NCBI RefSeq assembly: GCF_009939005.1
Contig: NZ_JAACJS010000015.1
Span: 312,325-376,324, forward strand
DNA: 64,000 bases
Source of the DNA: Sediminibacterium roseum
GTDB taxonomy: Bacteria > Bacteroidota > Bacteroidia > Chitinophagales > Chitinophagaceae
Direction: 5' to 3'
The notes under the pieces were generated by a model. The model was not told the origin of the DNA. It ran no database searches and was given only the letters and a program-made list of their open reading frames with translations. Shown in pieces: positions 15,784 through 24,859 of the stretch; within the stretch, counting starts at the first letter, position 1, and the number at the start of each line of letters is the position of its first letter. Made by a program: the position numbers and the translations under genes.

Positions 15784-16275
15784 TTATCTTTTGATTCCGG
15801 CTGGTACCGAAACGATAAAATACAAAAACACGGCGCCGATCAGTATGAATTTAAAAGCGGCGCAGTAAAAGGTGAGTTGCAGGGACAGCGTTGTATAATT
15901 CCCGGCGATGGTTTGCAGCATCAGCAGGTTTTCTACCACATCAAACATACCCGCAACAATGGACGCCCTCGAGAGAAACAGTCCAACCTGCCGCATGAAA
16001 TGATCCTCCCGCCATTTAAGCGAAAACCGTTCCGCCATCACAAACAAAAAATAGACATAGGAAGCGATGAAAACAAAATCGAGCCAGATGTTCATTTTCA
16101 CTGATGTGAGATCCCAGTGCGACAACAAAGCAGCCACCCTTTGTGGCGTATCGGCAAATTCCAGGTCTATGATCGCGCGAGGGCTGATCGGTGTAACAAG
16201 TGCCATCCCGTTGAAACGCATGATCACAAGCATGATCACAAAACCGAAAGTAGCGACCGTGATGTCTTTTTTCAT
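15784..16275 (-). CDS. Small integral membrane protein
   Basis: A 163-residue protein with four predicted membrane segments: FGFVIMLVIM near the start, MNIWLDFVFIASYVYFLFVM around 60-80, FLSRASIVAGMFDVVENLLM around 100-120, and FKFILIGAVFLYFIV at the end. I do not recognise a named family. It is directly followed by the Nudix gene, so the two may be linked in expression. The gene lies just downstream of the metK terminator. Function unknown. Confidence 0.75.
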   Translation of the reverse strand: MKKDITVATFGFVIMLVIMRFNGMALVTPISPRAIIDLEFADTPQRVAALLSHWDLTSVKMNIWLDFVFIASYVYFLFVMAERFSLKWREDHFMRQVGLFLSRASIVAGMFDVVENLLMLQTIAGNYTTLSLQLTFYCAAFKFILIGAVFLYFIVSVPAGIKR

Positions 16276-16306
16276 AGATACCGGTTTTGGTTACTTCCCT
16301 AAAATT

Positions 16307-16341
16307 AAAAAACCTCCCGCTGATGGGCGGAAGGTTTTTTT
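16307..16341 (-). terminator. Rho-independent terminator after metK
   Basis: An AACCTCCCGC arm, a TGAT loop and a GCGGAAGGTT arm form a GC-rich stem flanked by A-runs on one side and Ts on the other, so it could act in both orientations. It stands about 20 bases after the metK stop codon on the minus strand. Confidence 0.8.
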
Positions 16342-16358
16342 ATTGCTTTCGAGGGTTA

Positions 16359-17609
16359 TTAGAGCCCGAATGCTTTTTTCACTTTGTTTACATAGTCGAG
16401 TTTCTCCCATGTGAACAGTTCTACTTTTACTTTTTTTGTTTTTCCTTCGGGATTGGTGAAGGTTTTTTCAACCACTTCGTTCTTGCGGCCCATGTGTCCG
16501 TAAGCTGCTGTTTCGCTGTAGATCGGTGTGCGCAGTTTGAGGCGTTGCTCGATAAAGTAAGGGCGCATATCGAAGATGCTCTCTACCAGTTTACCGATCT
16601 GGCCGTCTGTCATTTTTACTTTCGCCGTACCGTATGTATTTACGTTGATGGATGTTGGCTGTGCCACACCGATCGCGTAAGAAACCTGAACCAGCACCTC
16701 GCTCGCCACACCTGCGGCTACGAGATTCTTGGCAATATGGCGCGTTGCATAGGCTGCAGAGCGGTCTACCTTGCTCGGATCTTTTCCGCTGAATGCCCCG
16801 CCACCGTGCGCTCCTTTGCCTCCGTAGGTATCCACGATGATCTTGCGGCCGGTCAGGCCTGTGTCACCGTGCGGCCCGCCAATCACGAATTTACCTGTTG
16901 GATTGATGTGGTATTTGATCTTGTCGTTAAACAGTTTCGCGTATTTCTTATACTTCGCTTTTACACGCGGGATAAGGATGTTCACGATGTCTTCTTTGAT
17001 TTTCGCAAGCATCTTCGCTTCGGTATCAAAATCATCGTGCTGTGTAGACACCACGATCGCATCAATGCGAACGGGCCTGTTGTTGTCATCGTATTCAAGC
17101 GTTACCTGGCTTTTTGCATCCGGGCGAAGGTATTTGATCGCTTTGTTCTCTCTTCTCAAAGCTGCAAGCTCAATCAAAATCTTGTGCGCGAGGTCGAGCG
17201 CCAATGGCATATAGTCGTCGGTCTCATTGCTTGCATAACCAAACATCATACCCTGGTCGCCGGCACCCTGCTCTTCTTTTTTCTTCCTGTCAACACCCTG
17301 GTTGATGTCTGCCGACTGTTCGTGGATGGCAGACAAAATACCGCAACTGTTCGCTTCAAACATATACTCGCTTTTGGTGTAGCCGATCTTACGGATCACA
17401 CCGCGGGCTATTTCCTGCACGTCGAGATAAGCTTTTGATTTTACTTCACCGGCAAGCACAACCTGCCCGGTTGTAACCAATGTTTCGCAGGCTACTTTTG
17501 ACTGTGCATCGAAAGCAAGGAAATTGTCAATTAAAGCGTCTGATATCTGGTCGGCAACTTTATCCGGATGTCCTTCAGATACGCTCTCAGAAGTGAACAA
17601 ATAAGGCAT
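16359..17609 (-). CDS. metK: S-adenosylmethionine synthetase
   Basis: MetK makes S-adenosylmethionine from methionine and ATP, using Mg and K ions, as a tetramer. The 416-residue protein carries the N-terminal [18 protein letters not shown], the loop [12 protein letters not shown], the P-loop-like [19 protein letters not shown] near residue 270, and the closing region of the third repeat. Length is slightly above the usual 385, with insertions in the middle. It has its own promoter and terminator. The 60-base leader shows no SAM riboswitch structure that I can recognise. Confidence 0.98.
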   Translation of the reverse strand: MPYLFTSESVSEGHPDKVADQISDALIDNFLAFDAQSKVACETLVTTGQVVLAGEVKSKAYLDVQEIARGVIRKIGYTKSEYMFEANSCGILSAIHEQSADINQGVDRKKKEEQGAGDQGMMFGYASNETDDYMPLALDLAHKILIELAALRRENKAIKYLRPDAKSQVTLEYDDNNRPVRIDAIVVSTQHDDFDTEAKMLAKIKEDIVNILIPRVKAKYKKYAKLFNDKIKYHINPTGKFVIGGPHGDTGLTGRKIIVDTYGGKGAHGGGAFSGKDPSKVDRSAAYATRHIAKNLVAAGVASEVLVQVSYAIGVAQPTSINVNTYGTAKVKMTDGQIGKLVESIFDMRPYFIEQRLKLRTPIYSETAAYGHMGRKNEVVEKTFTNPEGKTKKVKVELFTWEKLDYVNKVKKAFGL

Positions 17610-17631
17610 ATAAGTTTAAATTTAATGGGTG

Positions 17632-17662
17632 CAAATATAGGACAATGGGTAACAGGTCACAA
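17632..17662 (-). promoter_or_regulatory. Promoter for metK (-33 and -7 boxes)
   Basis: On the minus strand, TTG at 17660-17662 and TATATTTG at 17632-17639 are 20 bases apart and fit the Bacteroidota pattern. The leader to the ATG at 17609 would be about 17 bases. Confidence 0.55.
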
Positions 17663-17669
17663 TATCTTA

Positions 17670-19154
17670 TCAGATACGTGAAAAAATAACCCGCAAACGC
17701 ATCCTGAACCTTGAATGCGTACCGCCTCCCAGGCGGACCCTTCCATCCCCTATATCGTTTCCGATGTTTGGAGAAAGGTAAAGCACAGACCTGGTTGTTC
17801 CCGTTGTAGGGTACGGTGATGCATAAGACAGCGAATCGTTCGAAGGCGCAGACAAGCGCAATGTAAATGCAGTGTCCTTGCGTGTTACAACCCCCTGCAC
17901 ATAACGGCTGAGGTCGAAATTATAGGAAGCAACCCTGTCGTAGCCCTGGATCGATTTATCCACCTTAAATCCACCAAACGTGGAAATATTCGGGTTCCCG
18001 TCCTGGCCAATCACATAGTCGTTCGGGATGTTTCTCTTGTTCTTGGTAGCCGAATCGTAATGCGAAAGCAGCAGGTACCTTGGTGCATTCATGTATTTGT
18101 CGATGACCGGGTTGGCATCGTCCGGAACCTGTTCTGCGATGAGTTCGGCCCGGTGAATGATCCTGTTCGACAAACTCTGCAGTCCCGGAACCCTGATGCG
18201 TACGTAAGTTCCCGGCGAGGTTTGCACATATACCAGCGAGTCTGGTTTGGAGGTTGTGGTAACATGTGCCGCCATCTGGCTGCCCGTTCTGTCGCGGCTC
18301 ACTTCATTCGCAAATGCGCAATAACCCGAGCTGAATACAAATTTTGCCACGTTCGTATCACGTACCAGTGCGCCGGTTGACGCGGTATTGTAATACAGCT
18401 GGAGCTTGGTGTTTGTATCTGCAAGGTTGATCTTCAGCAAAGCATTCGCGCCGCCTACATCGGCTGTAAGGGCAAAGCCTGCAAAATAGGTTTTAAAGGC
18501 AGAATCCGTTTTATATGCGTTGGTTGAATCGTATGCCTTGAGGAAACGGTCTGCCACCGCGCTGTTCAGCCTGATGCGGATCTGGTAATGGGTTGCTTCG
18601 AAACGGTTGTTCACCGAATCGCCCAGCCTGCGCACATCGATCACTTTTGGCGGGGCCAGCGGCGATACGGTTTGGAAAGCAGGGTTAAAGGGATAGTTGG
18701 CAGGATAGGAATACAATAAATTGATCGGTGTGCTTTGCGCTATTTCAGACACGCGCAAAGTGAGTGGTGTGAGCGAATCGCCGAATACACCTTTGTAGCT
18801 GAGGCAAAGAACGGCCGAATCCACTTTCAGGCTGTCTTTGTGCCCGGGAATGTAAAACGGGAAATAAGCCGGCTCGAGCTGGAAATACATGGAAGCTTTC
18901 GATTTCCCGAAAAGCGGGTCGTTGGTGATAGAACCCACCATCATGTTATCGCTGCTGTAAACGCGTGCAGAATCGGTGTCTTCGAACGTATCGGTAATTA
19001 CATCAAGCAAGGTATCTTTTGTAACAACGCCATCGATGGCAGGAATCAACCCGGCGCCAATATCAGTAGAATTGATGCGCGTACAGCCCGTAAAAACAAC
19101 AAGGGAAATTATGGCCAGGAAAAAGATTCTACGCAGCGTAAAAAATGAATGCAT
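17670..19154 (-). CDS. DUF4270 family lipoprotein
   Basis: A 494-residue surface or periplasmic lipoprotein. The signal sequence ends in VVFTGCTR with the lipobox Cys at 24. The mature part begins NSTDIGAGLIPAIDGV, followed by TFEDTDSARVYSSDNMMVGS and NDPLFGKSKASMYFQL, the pattern of DUF4270. Function unknown. It starts 10 bases after the stop codon of the glycogen-synthase-like gene and is therefore probably its operon partner. I know this pairing to be common in Bacteroidota genomes. Its C-terminus (HSRFRMRLRVIFSRI) looks complete. Confidence 0.9.
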   Translation of the reverse strand: MHSFFTLRRIFFLAIISLVVFTGCTRINSTDIGAGLIPAIDGVVTKDTLLDVITDTFEDTDSARVYSSDNMMVGSITNDPLFGKSKASMYFQLEPAYFPFYIPGHKDSLKVDSAVLCLSYKGVFGDSLTPLTLRVSEIAQSTPINLLYSYPANYPFNPAFQTVSPLAPPKVIDVRRLGDSVNNRFEATHYQIRIRLNSAVADRFLKAYDSTNAYKTDSAFKTYFAGFALTADVGGANALLKINLADTNTKLQLYYNTASTGALVRDTNVAKFVFSSGYCAFANEVSRDRTGSQMAAHVTTTSKPDSLVYVQTSPGTYVRIRVPGLQSLSNRIIHRAELIAEQVPDDANPVIDKYMNAPRYLLLSHYDSATKNKRNIPNDYVIGQDGNPNISTFGGFKVDKSIQGYDRVASYNFDLSRYVQGVVTRKDTAFTLRLSAPSNDSLSYASPYPTTGTTRSVLYLSPNIGNDIGDGRVRLGGGTHSRFRMRLRVIFSRI

Positions 19155-19164
19155 GTGTTAGTAA

Positions 19165-19983
19165 TTACTTGCCCGCAAGGTCGTTGTACAATTCTAAATA
19201 CTCTGTTAAATCAGAATCCCAACCTTTGAAAGGAACTACCTTTTTGCCTTTCACTTTTGCGAATTCTTCTACGAGTTTTTTCTCTATTTTATCGGCGCCA
19301 AAGGTGATCGCATCCGCAAAGGCTGCCCCGCCCCTGAACATGGCCGTGTTGGTACCGTCTTTGAACACCTCGAGGTCTTTCTCTTTGATGTTTCCATTGA
19401 TGATCGCTTTCTGCACAAAATCGTTGCCCAGCTTCTCTTTGAACGTATTCTGGCCAATGGTGAAAATGACCTTGCTGTTGCTGAAAACAGGCTCTTTTTT
19501 ATAGGCCGTTTTAATATAAGCAGGGATCAGCGCCGTCATCCATCCACTGCAATGGATGATATCCGGCGGCCATCCGAATTTCTTAACGGTTTCCAGCGCG
19601 CCTTTACAGAAAAATACCGTCCTTAGGATATTATCCTCGAACCATTCTTCATTATCATCGTGGAAGATCTGTTTCCGCTTGAAAAAATCTTCGTTCTCCA
19701 GAAAATATACCTGTAAACGGGCATTGGGTAGAGAGGCCACCTTGATCTGGAGCGGGTAATCGTCGTTGTCAACCGATACATTGATCCCCGAAAGCCTTAC
19801 CACTTCGTGCAGCCTGTGCCTTCTTTCATTGATCACTCCGAAACGCGGCATGATACACCTTACCTCCAATCCACTATCATTGCTCTTGATCGCCAGCTTG
19901 TTGATCACCTCGGCGAACTCCGTAAGTTCCAGGTACGGCGACATCTCTGTAGCAATGAATAAAATTCTTTTCTTTGTTGACAT
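19165..19983 (-). CDS. Glycogen/starch synthase-like protein, N-terminal domain only
   Basis: The 272-residue product resembles only the N-terminal Rossmann domain of GT5 glycogen synthases (about 480 residues in full): RILFIATEMSPY at the start, EVRCIMPRFGVI, and DIIHCSGWMTALIPAYIK. The ADP-glucose-binding KTGGL motif that should follow residue 16 is replaced by LELTEFAEV, and the catalytic C-terminal domain is absent. The frame is uninterrupted and the stop is followed at once by the DUF4270 gene, so this is a maintained short form, not a recent break. Catalysis is doubtful; a regulatory or sugar-sensing role is only a guess. Confidence 0.82.
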   Translation of the reverse strand: MSTKKRILFIATEMSPYLELTEFAEVINKLAIKSNDSGLEVRCIMPRFGVINERRHRLHEVVRLSGINVSVDNDDYPLQIKVASLPNARLQVYFLENEDFFKRKQIFHDDNEEWFEDNILRTVFFCKGALETVKKFGWPPDIIHCSGWMTALIPAYIKTAYKKEPVFSNSKVIFTIGQNTFKEKLGNDFVQKAIINGNIKEKDLEVFKDGTNTAMFRGGAAFADAITFGADKIEKKLVEEFAKVKGKKVVPFKGWDSDLTEYLELYNDLAGK

Positions 19984-20088
19984 TAGTTACGTGAATTTTA
20001 GCACGATGCTGGAAAATGAGTTGGCGAAGGTACATAAATTGCACCGAAATGCAACCATTCACAGGGTTTTGCCCAAATCTGCACCCCG

Positions 20089-20943
20089 ATGATCCTATTT
20101 AAAACGACCCCCGACATTCACAACCACCTCGAAAAACTGCGCACAGGCGGATCTTCGATCGGTTTCGTGCCAACCATGGGCGCGCTGCATGCCGGGCACC
20201 TCAGCCTTGTTGATCAAAGCAAGAAAAATACTAATATTACAGTTTGCAGCATTTTTGTCAATCCCACGCAGTTCAACGACCCGCAGGATTTCGCCAGGTA
20301 CCCCGTTACGCTCGACCAGGATCTCCTCCTGCTTGAGAAAGCCGGGTGCGATATCGTATTTCTTCCGTCGGTGGGCGAGGTATATCCAAACGGCACCGCC
20401 ACCGGTGAGAAATTCGATCTCGGCTACCTCGAATCCATTCTCGAGGGAAAATACAGGCCCGGCCATTTCCAGGGTGTTTGCCAGGTGGTGCACCGGTTAC
20501 TGGAAATCGTGCGGCCAGATACGCTTTTCCTCGGGCGCAAGGATTACCAGCAATGCATGGTGATCAAAAAACTGGTGGCGCTGTCGGGATGGAACATAGC
20601 GCTCCAATTCGTTCCCACGCTCCGCGAGCCGTCGGGTCTTGCGATGAGCAGCCGCAACATGCGTTTATCCGGAGAAGACAAGGAAGCGGCCACGGCCATC
20701 TATCGTTCCCTGCTTTACATCAAACAAAACCTCCGGCCCGGTGTTGTAATACCGTTGGTTGAAACGGCGAGGCAGCAACTCATCAACGCCGGCTTCTCTG
20801 CTATCGACTATGTTACCATCGCCGATGCCGAAACGCTGGAAGAGATCGTTACCTGGAACGGCAAAACAAAAACCGTTGCACTGGTGGCCGCTTTTATTGG
20901 CGGGGTGAGGTTGATCGATAATATGATCGTGAGCAGTGAATAA
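20089..20943 (+). CDS. panC: Pantothenate synthetase (pantoate--beta-alanine ligase)
   Basis: PanC joins pantoate and beta-alanine with ATP, the last step of pantothenate synthesis. The 284-residue protein shows VPTMGALHAGHLSLV with the HxGH adenylylation motif (His34, His37), FVNPTQFND, the FLGRKDYQQ loop, and the KMSKS-like MSSRNMRLS near residue 190. Length is normal. It is divergent from the glycogen-synthase-like gene. panB lies about 5 kb downstream, and panD and panE are not seen, so the pathway genes are not clustered. Confidence 0.97.
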   Translation: MILFKTTPDIHNHLEKLRTGGSSIGFVPTMGALHAGHLSLVDQSKKNTNITVCSIFVNPTQFNDPQDFARYPVTLDQDLLLLEKAGCDIVFLPSVGEVYPNGTATGEKFDLGYLESILEGKYRPGHFQGVCQVVHRLLEIVRPDTLFLGRKDYQQCMVIKKLVALSGWNIALQFVPTLREPSGLAMSSRNMRLSGEDKEAATAIYRSLLYIKQNLRPGVVIPLVETARQQLINAGFSAIDYVTIADAETLEEIVTWNGKTKTVALVAAFIGGVRLIDNMIVSSE

Positions 20944-21099
20944 ACAAACGGTTGGTGATGCGTGGCCCCGGCACATTAAGGTTGTTTTAATGGGCACAAA
21001 GAGTAACGGACTGCCAACCCACTCACAATTTACGGCCCACCACTCGCCACCAACAATTCATTCACCATCATTACTTAACTTGCCCCTGAATCCATCGGT

Positions 21100-22113
21100 A
21101 TGAAAAGAAGGCTGTTTGCTATAGTAAAGTATTCGTTTTTCCTGGGCCTTGGTGTTTTCCTGGTTTGGTGGAGCCTTCACCAGATCCCGGATGATGAATG
21201 GGGTAAGTTCAAGGAGTCGCTCGCCAATGCGCATTACTGGCTGATGATCCCCGTTTTTATGATCCTCTGCTCCAGCCACATCCTCCGCGCGCTGCGCTGG
21301 AAAATTCTGATGGAGCCGATGGGCTACACCCCTTCTTTCCGAAATACTTTTTTCGCCGTTATGATCGGCTACCTCGCCAACATGGCCGTGCCGCGTTTGG
21401 GCGAAGTATTAAAATGCACCATCCTGGCGAAATATGAAAAGGTACCGGCAGAAAAAATTGTGGGCACCATCGTTGCCGAACGTGCGTTCGATGTGCTTTG
21501 CCTCGGCCTCATCTTCGCCCTGGCCCTTATCCTCCAGTTCGATGTGGTTACCGGCAGCTACCAGCACGTAAAATCGCTTCGTCCCGAACATACGGATGCA
21601 CCCATGGCCATGTGGAAGATCATCGCGATGGCGGCCGCAGGACTAGCTGTTGCCGTTTACGTGATCTACCTCATCGCTACAAAGAAATGGAGAACACTGT
21701 TGGGCAGGATCAGAACCATTGTGGCCGGTGTTTGGGAAGGATTGATCACCGCGCGAAAATTAAAACACAAAGGCGCATTCTTTGTCTATTCCGCTTCCAT
21801 CTGGGCCCTTTACATACTTGGCACCTACATCGGCTTTTACGCAACGGATGGCACAACCGACCTCGGTTTTAAAGAAGCGGTGAGCTGCCTGGCTTTTGCC
21901 AGCATCGGTATGATACTTACACCCGGCGGCATCGGCGCCTACGCGTTTCTCCTCGCCAAGGTGCTTGAGCAAAACGGCATCCCCTACCCGATCGGTATTG
22001 CAAACGGAACGCTGCAATGGTTCGCGCAATGCATCATCGTATTGGTAGTAGGCGGCGTGTGTATGGGGTTATTGCCTTTTTACAACAAACAGAAAACAAA
22101 TGAAAGCCGTTAA
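21100..22113 (+). CDS. YbhN/AglD-type membrane protein (LPG synthase transmembrane-like, UPF0104)
   Basis: A 337-residue inner-membrane protein with about eight hydrophobic segments, starting YSFFLGLGVFLVWWSLHQIP. The family motif region includes SHILRALRWKILMEPMG and NMAVPRLGEVLKC, followed by SIGMILTPGGIGAYAFLLAK. Such proteins share the membrane half of lysyl-phosphatidylglycerol synthase; some act as lipid flippases or in lipid-linked sugar metabolism. The stop overlaps the start of the heptose adenylyltransferase gene by 14 bases, so the pair is coupled, which fits a role in envelope glycolipid. No specific substrate can be read from sequence. Confidence 0.88.
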   Translation: MKRRLFAIVKYSFFLGLGVFLVWWSLHQIPDDEWGKFKESLANAHYWLMIPVFMILCSSHILRALRWKILMEPMGYTPSFRNTFFAVMIGYLANMAVPRLGEVLKCTILAKYEKVPAEKIVGTIVAERAFDVLCLGLIFALALILQFDVVTGSYQHVKSLRPEHTDAPMAMWKIIAMAAAGLAVAVYVIYLIATKKWRTLLGRIRTIVAGVWEGLITARKLKHKGAFFVYSASIWALYILGTYIGFYATDGTTDLGFKEAVSCLAFASIGMILTPGGIGAYAFLLAKVLEQNGIPYPIGIANGTLQWFAQCIIVLVVGGVCMGLLPFYNKQKTNESR

Positions 22114-22597
22114 CGCAATCGAAAAAAAAATATTCACGCTCCCGCAATTGCGTTCGCAGCTTGCCTCCTGGCGGGTTACCAATAAAACCATCGCTTTCAC
22201 AAACGGGTGCTTCGATATCCTTCACGAAGGGCATATCTTTTCTTTGTCGCAGGCCGCCAAAGAAGCAGACTACCTGGTTGTGGGCATCAACAGCGACAGC
22301 AGCACCAAACGTTTAAAGGGCCCGGAGCGGCCCGTGAACCACGAACACAGCAGGGCATTGCTGCTGGCCAGCCTGGCCATTGTAGACGCAGTTGTAGTGT
22401 TTGAGGAAGATACCCCGCTCGAACTCATCAGGGCCGTGCTGCCGGATGTGCTGGTAAAGGGCGGAGACTATACGATTGAAACGATCGTGGGTTCAAAAGA
22501 AGTGATCGCCAATGGCGGGCGCGTTGTCATCAACCCGATCGTGGAAGGTTTTTCTACAACCGGCATCATACAGCAGATCAAGTCGTCGTTCTCCTGA
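22100..22597 (+). CDS. rfaE2: D-glycero-beta-D-manno-heptose 1-phosphate adenylyltransferase (RfaE2/HldE C-terminal type)
   Basis: This enzyme activates heptose 1-phosphate with ATP to ADP-heptose for lipopolysaccharide core. The 165-residue protein is the stand-alone version of the HldE C-terminal domain. Motifs are FTNGCFDILHEGH (HxGH at 42-45), VVGINSDSSTKRLKG and DVLVKGGDY. The start lies within the end of the upstream membrane-protein gene. The kinase half (RfaE1) and other heptose genes are not in the window. Related cytidylyltransferases have similar motifs, but the DSSTKRLKG segment favours this call. Confidence 0.9.
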   Translation: MKAVNAIEKKIFTLPQLRSQLASWRVTNKTIAFTNGCFDILHEGHIFSLSQAAKEADYLVVGINSDSSTKRLKGPERPVNHEHSRALLLASLAIVDAVVVFEEDTPLELIRAVLPDVLVKGGDYTIETIVGSKEVIANGGRVVINPIVEGFSTTGIIQQIKSSFS

Positions 22598-22662
22598 AGA
22601 ACATACTGTTTTTCGAATACGTATTTGTTGCAACCGAAGCGATGCTACATACAAACTTAACA

Positions 22663-22691
22663 TTGAAGAAGAAAGCCTTGCGTTATATTTG
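22663..22691 (+). promoter_or_regulatory. Promoter for ppk1 (-33 and -7 boxes)
   Basis: TTG at 22663-22665 and TATATTTG at 22684-22691 are 18 bases apart, a good match to the Bacteroidota promoter. Transcription would begin near 22697, giving a leader of about 70 bases before the ppk1 ATG at 22766. Confidence 0.6.
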
Positions 22692-22765
22692 AAAGAAGGC
22701 AATCAAAGTACATTTTCATCCGCAACTGCGGAAAGCGATCACAAAATTTCCAACCCGTTTCTCTC

Positions 22766-24859
22766 ATGTCGAAAAAAATATTTATTCAGCGCGACATCAG
22801 TTGGCTCAGCTTCAATGCAAGGGTTTTGCAGGAAGCGAACGACCCCAGCGTTCCGCTGAAAGAACGGATCCGTTTCCTGGGGATCTTCTCCAATAACCTC
22901 GATGAATTTTTCCGTGTGCGTGTGGCCACTTTGAAAAGGATGGTTGAGCTCTCGGAGAAAAAGAAAAAACTCAACATGCACCTCGAAGAGGATCCGCAGG
23001 ATATACTCGACCAGATCCAGACCATCGTTCTCCAGCAGCAAAACGAATTCAACCGCATCTGGGAAGGCATCCTGGGCGAACTGAAAAAAGAAAAGATCAT
23101 ACTGGTAGACGAACAACACCTGACCCGGGAGCAAAAAGCATTTGTTACAAAATATTTTGATGAGGAGGTGCGCTCCAATATCATCCCGTTGATGATAGAG
23201 ACGTTGCCGCAACTGCCATACCTGCGCGACAAAAGCATTTACCTCGGCGTGGTGATGCGCAGGAAACATTCAGCTTACGAACAGAAATACGCATTGATAG
23301 AAGTGCCCGCCAAGGCGCTGGGACGGTTCATACTGCTTCCTTCGAAGAACAATGTAAAACAGATCATGCTCCTGGAAGATGTGATCAGGTTTAACCTGCC
23401 GCACATCTTTTCTTATTTCGATTACCATTCATTTGCCGCGCACATTTTCAAGGTTACAAAAGACGCGGAGATCGATATCGACAACGATGTAAGCACAAGT
23501 TTTGTGGAACGGATAGAGAAAGGCGTAAAGAACAGGCGCAAGGGAAAGCCGGTACGTTTTGTGTACGACAAAGAAATGGATGCCGGCCTGCTCGAATACC
23601 TCATCAGGCGGTTGAGCCTGAACAGGAAAAGCAACCTGATACCCGGCGGCCGCATCCACAACTTCAGGCATTTCATGGATTTCCCGGATGTGTTTGATAC
23701 CAAAAGCACAAGACGCACACCGTTTACACATCCCATTTTACAAAGGTCGGTACGCGTTACAGACGTGATCACGAAACAGGATGTGATGCTGCATTTTCCC
23801 TACCATTCTTTCAACACCGTGATCGACCTGCTGCGCGAAGCGGCGATCGATCCGGATGTGCGTTCCATAAAAATAACGGCGTACCGCCTGGCCTCCAATT
23901 CAAAAGTGATCAATGCCCTGGTTAATGCCGCCCGCAACGGCAAAGAAGTAGTAGTGATGCTGGAACTGAAAGCAAGGTTTGATGAAGAAGCCAACCTCGA
24001 ATGGAGAAAGATCCTTGAGGAAGAAGGCGTAAAGGTATTGCTGGGCGTAGATAAAATGAAAGTGCATGCCAAACTCTGCATCATCAAAAAAAGAAAAGGA
24101 AACAAAACGATACAGTACGGTTTTGTAAGCACGGGCAACCTCAATGAAAAAACATCAATGGTGTATGGGGATCATTGCCTGCTCACTGCCAACCGGAACA
24201 TCATGGCCGATATCAACCGCATCTTCAGCGCCATAGAGAACTGGAAAACCGGTCCGCAGCAACTGCGCATGTGCAAAACGCTGATGGTTTGCCCGGTTAG
24301 CATGCGCCGATCGCTCATCGCGCTCATCAACCGCGAGATCAAACACGCAAAACTGGGTAAGGAAGCCTCCATCACGCTGAAAGTAAATTCGCTGAGCGAT
24401 GCCACATTGATCCATAAACTCAACGAGGCCGCCAAGGCAGGCGTAGAAATCAGGATGATCATACGAAGCATCTTCTGCGCGGTATTGCACCCGAAAAAAA
24501 CAAAAGGCAAAGTATCGGCCATCAGCATCGTAGACGAATACCTCGAGCATGCGCGGGTAATGATCTTCCACAACCTGGGCAAGGAAAAAATATACATCTC
24601 CAGCGCCGACTGGATGGTTCGCAACCTCGACCACCGCATAGAAGCCGCCGTACCGGTAACGGACCCGGCCATCTGCGCGGAGCTGAAAGATATTATCCAC
24701 ATTCAATTAAGAGATAACATCAAGGCGAGGATCCTTGACAATGAGTTATCCAACAACTATGTACCTTCCACCGGCAAAAAGAAGGTGCGTTCCCAAATAG
24801 AAACGTATCAATACCTGTACAAGAAAAACACAGCGAACAGTGAGGTTAGCAGCAATTGA
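22766..24859 (+). CDS. ppk1: Polyphosphate kinase 1
   Basis: PPK1 builds inorganic polyphosphate from ATP through a phosphohistidine. The 697-residue protein has the N and head domains (QRDISWLSFNARVLQEA at 8-24) followed by two phospholipase-D-like catalytic domains. His434 in KVHAKLCII corresponds to the autophosphorylated histidine; VSTGNLNEKTSMVYGDH and the second-domain HNLGKEKIYISSADWM with NLDHRIEAAVP are intact. It overlaps the start of the exopolyphosphatase gene by 20 bases, coupling synthesis to degradation. Confidence 0.97.
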   Translation: MSKKIFIQRDISWLSFNARVLQEANDPSVPLKERIRFLGIFSNNLDEFFRVRVATLKRMVELSEKKKKLNMHLEEDPQDILDQIQTIVLQQQNEFNRIWEGILGELKKEKIILVDEQHLTREQKAFVTKYFDEEVRSNIIPLMIETLPQLPYLRDKSIYLGVVMRRKHSAYEQKYALIEVPAKALGRFILLPSKNNVKQIMLLEDVIRFNLPHIFSYFDYHSFAAHIFKVTKDAEIDIDNDVSTSFVERIEKGVKNRRKGKPVRFVYDKEMDAGLLEYLIRRLSLNRKSNLIPGGRIHNFRHFMDFPDVFDTKSTRRTPFTHPILQRSVRVTDVITKQDVMLHFPYHSFNTVIDLLREAAIDPDVRSIKITAYRLASNSKVINALVNAARNGKEVVVMLELKARFDEEANLEWRKILEEEGVKVLLGVDKMKVHAKLCIIKKRKGNKTIQYGFVSTGNLNEKTSMVYGDHCLLTANRNIMADINRIFSAIENWKTGPQQLRMCKTLMVCPVSMRRSLIALINREIKHAKLGKEASITLKVNSLSDATLIHKLNEAAKAGVEIRMIIRSIFCAVLHPKKTKGKVSAISIVDEYLEHARVMIFHNLGKEKIYISSADWMVRNLDHRIEAAVPVTDPAICAELKDIIHIQLRDNIKARILDNELSNNYVPSTGKKKVRSQIETYQYLYKKNTANSEVSSN

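Noticed and set aside
16287..17438. Long plus-strand ORF opposite metK (383 codons)
   Set aside because: metK is certain on the other strand; the long open frame is a by-product of its codon use.
17610..17669. SAM riboswitch before metK
   Set aside because: The leader is only about 17 bases from the predicted start site and has no structured aptamer.
19165..19983. Recent pseudogene of glycogen synthase
   Set aside because: No frameshift or leftover C-terminal part downstream, and the next gene follows at once; it is a stable short form.
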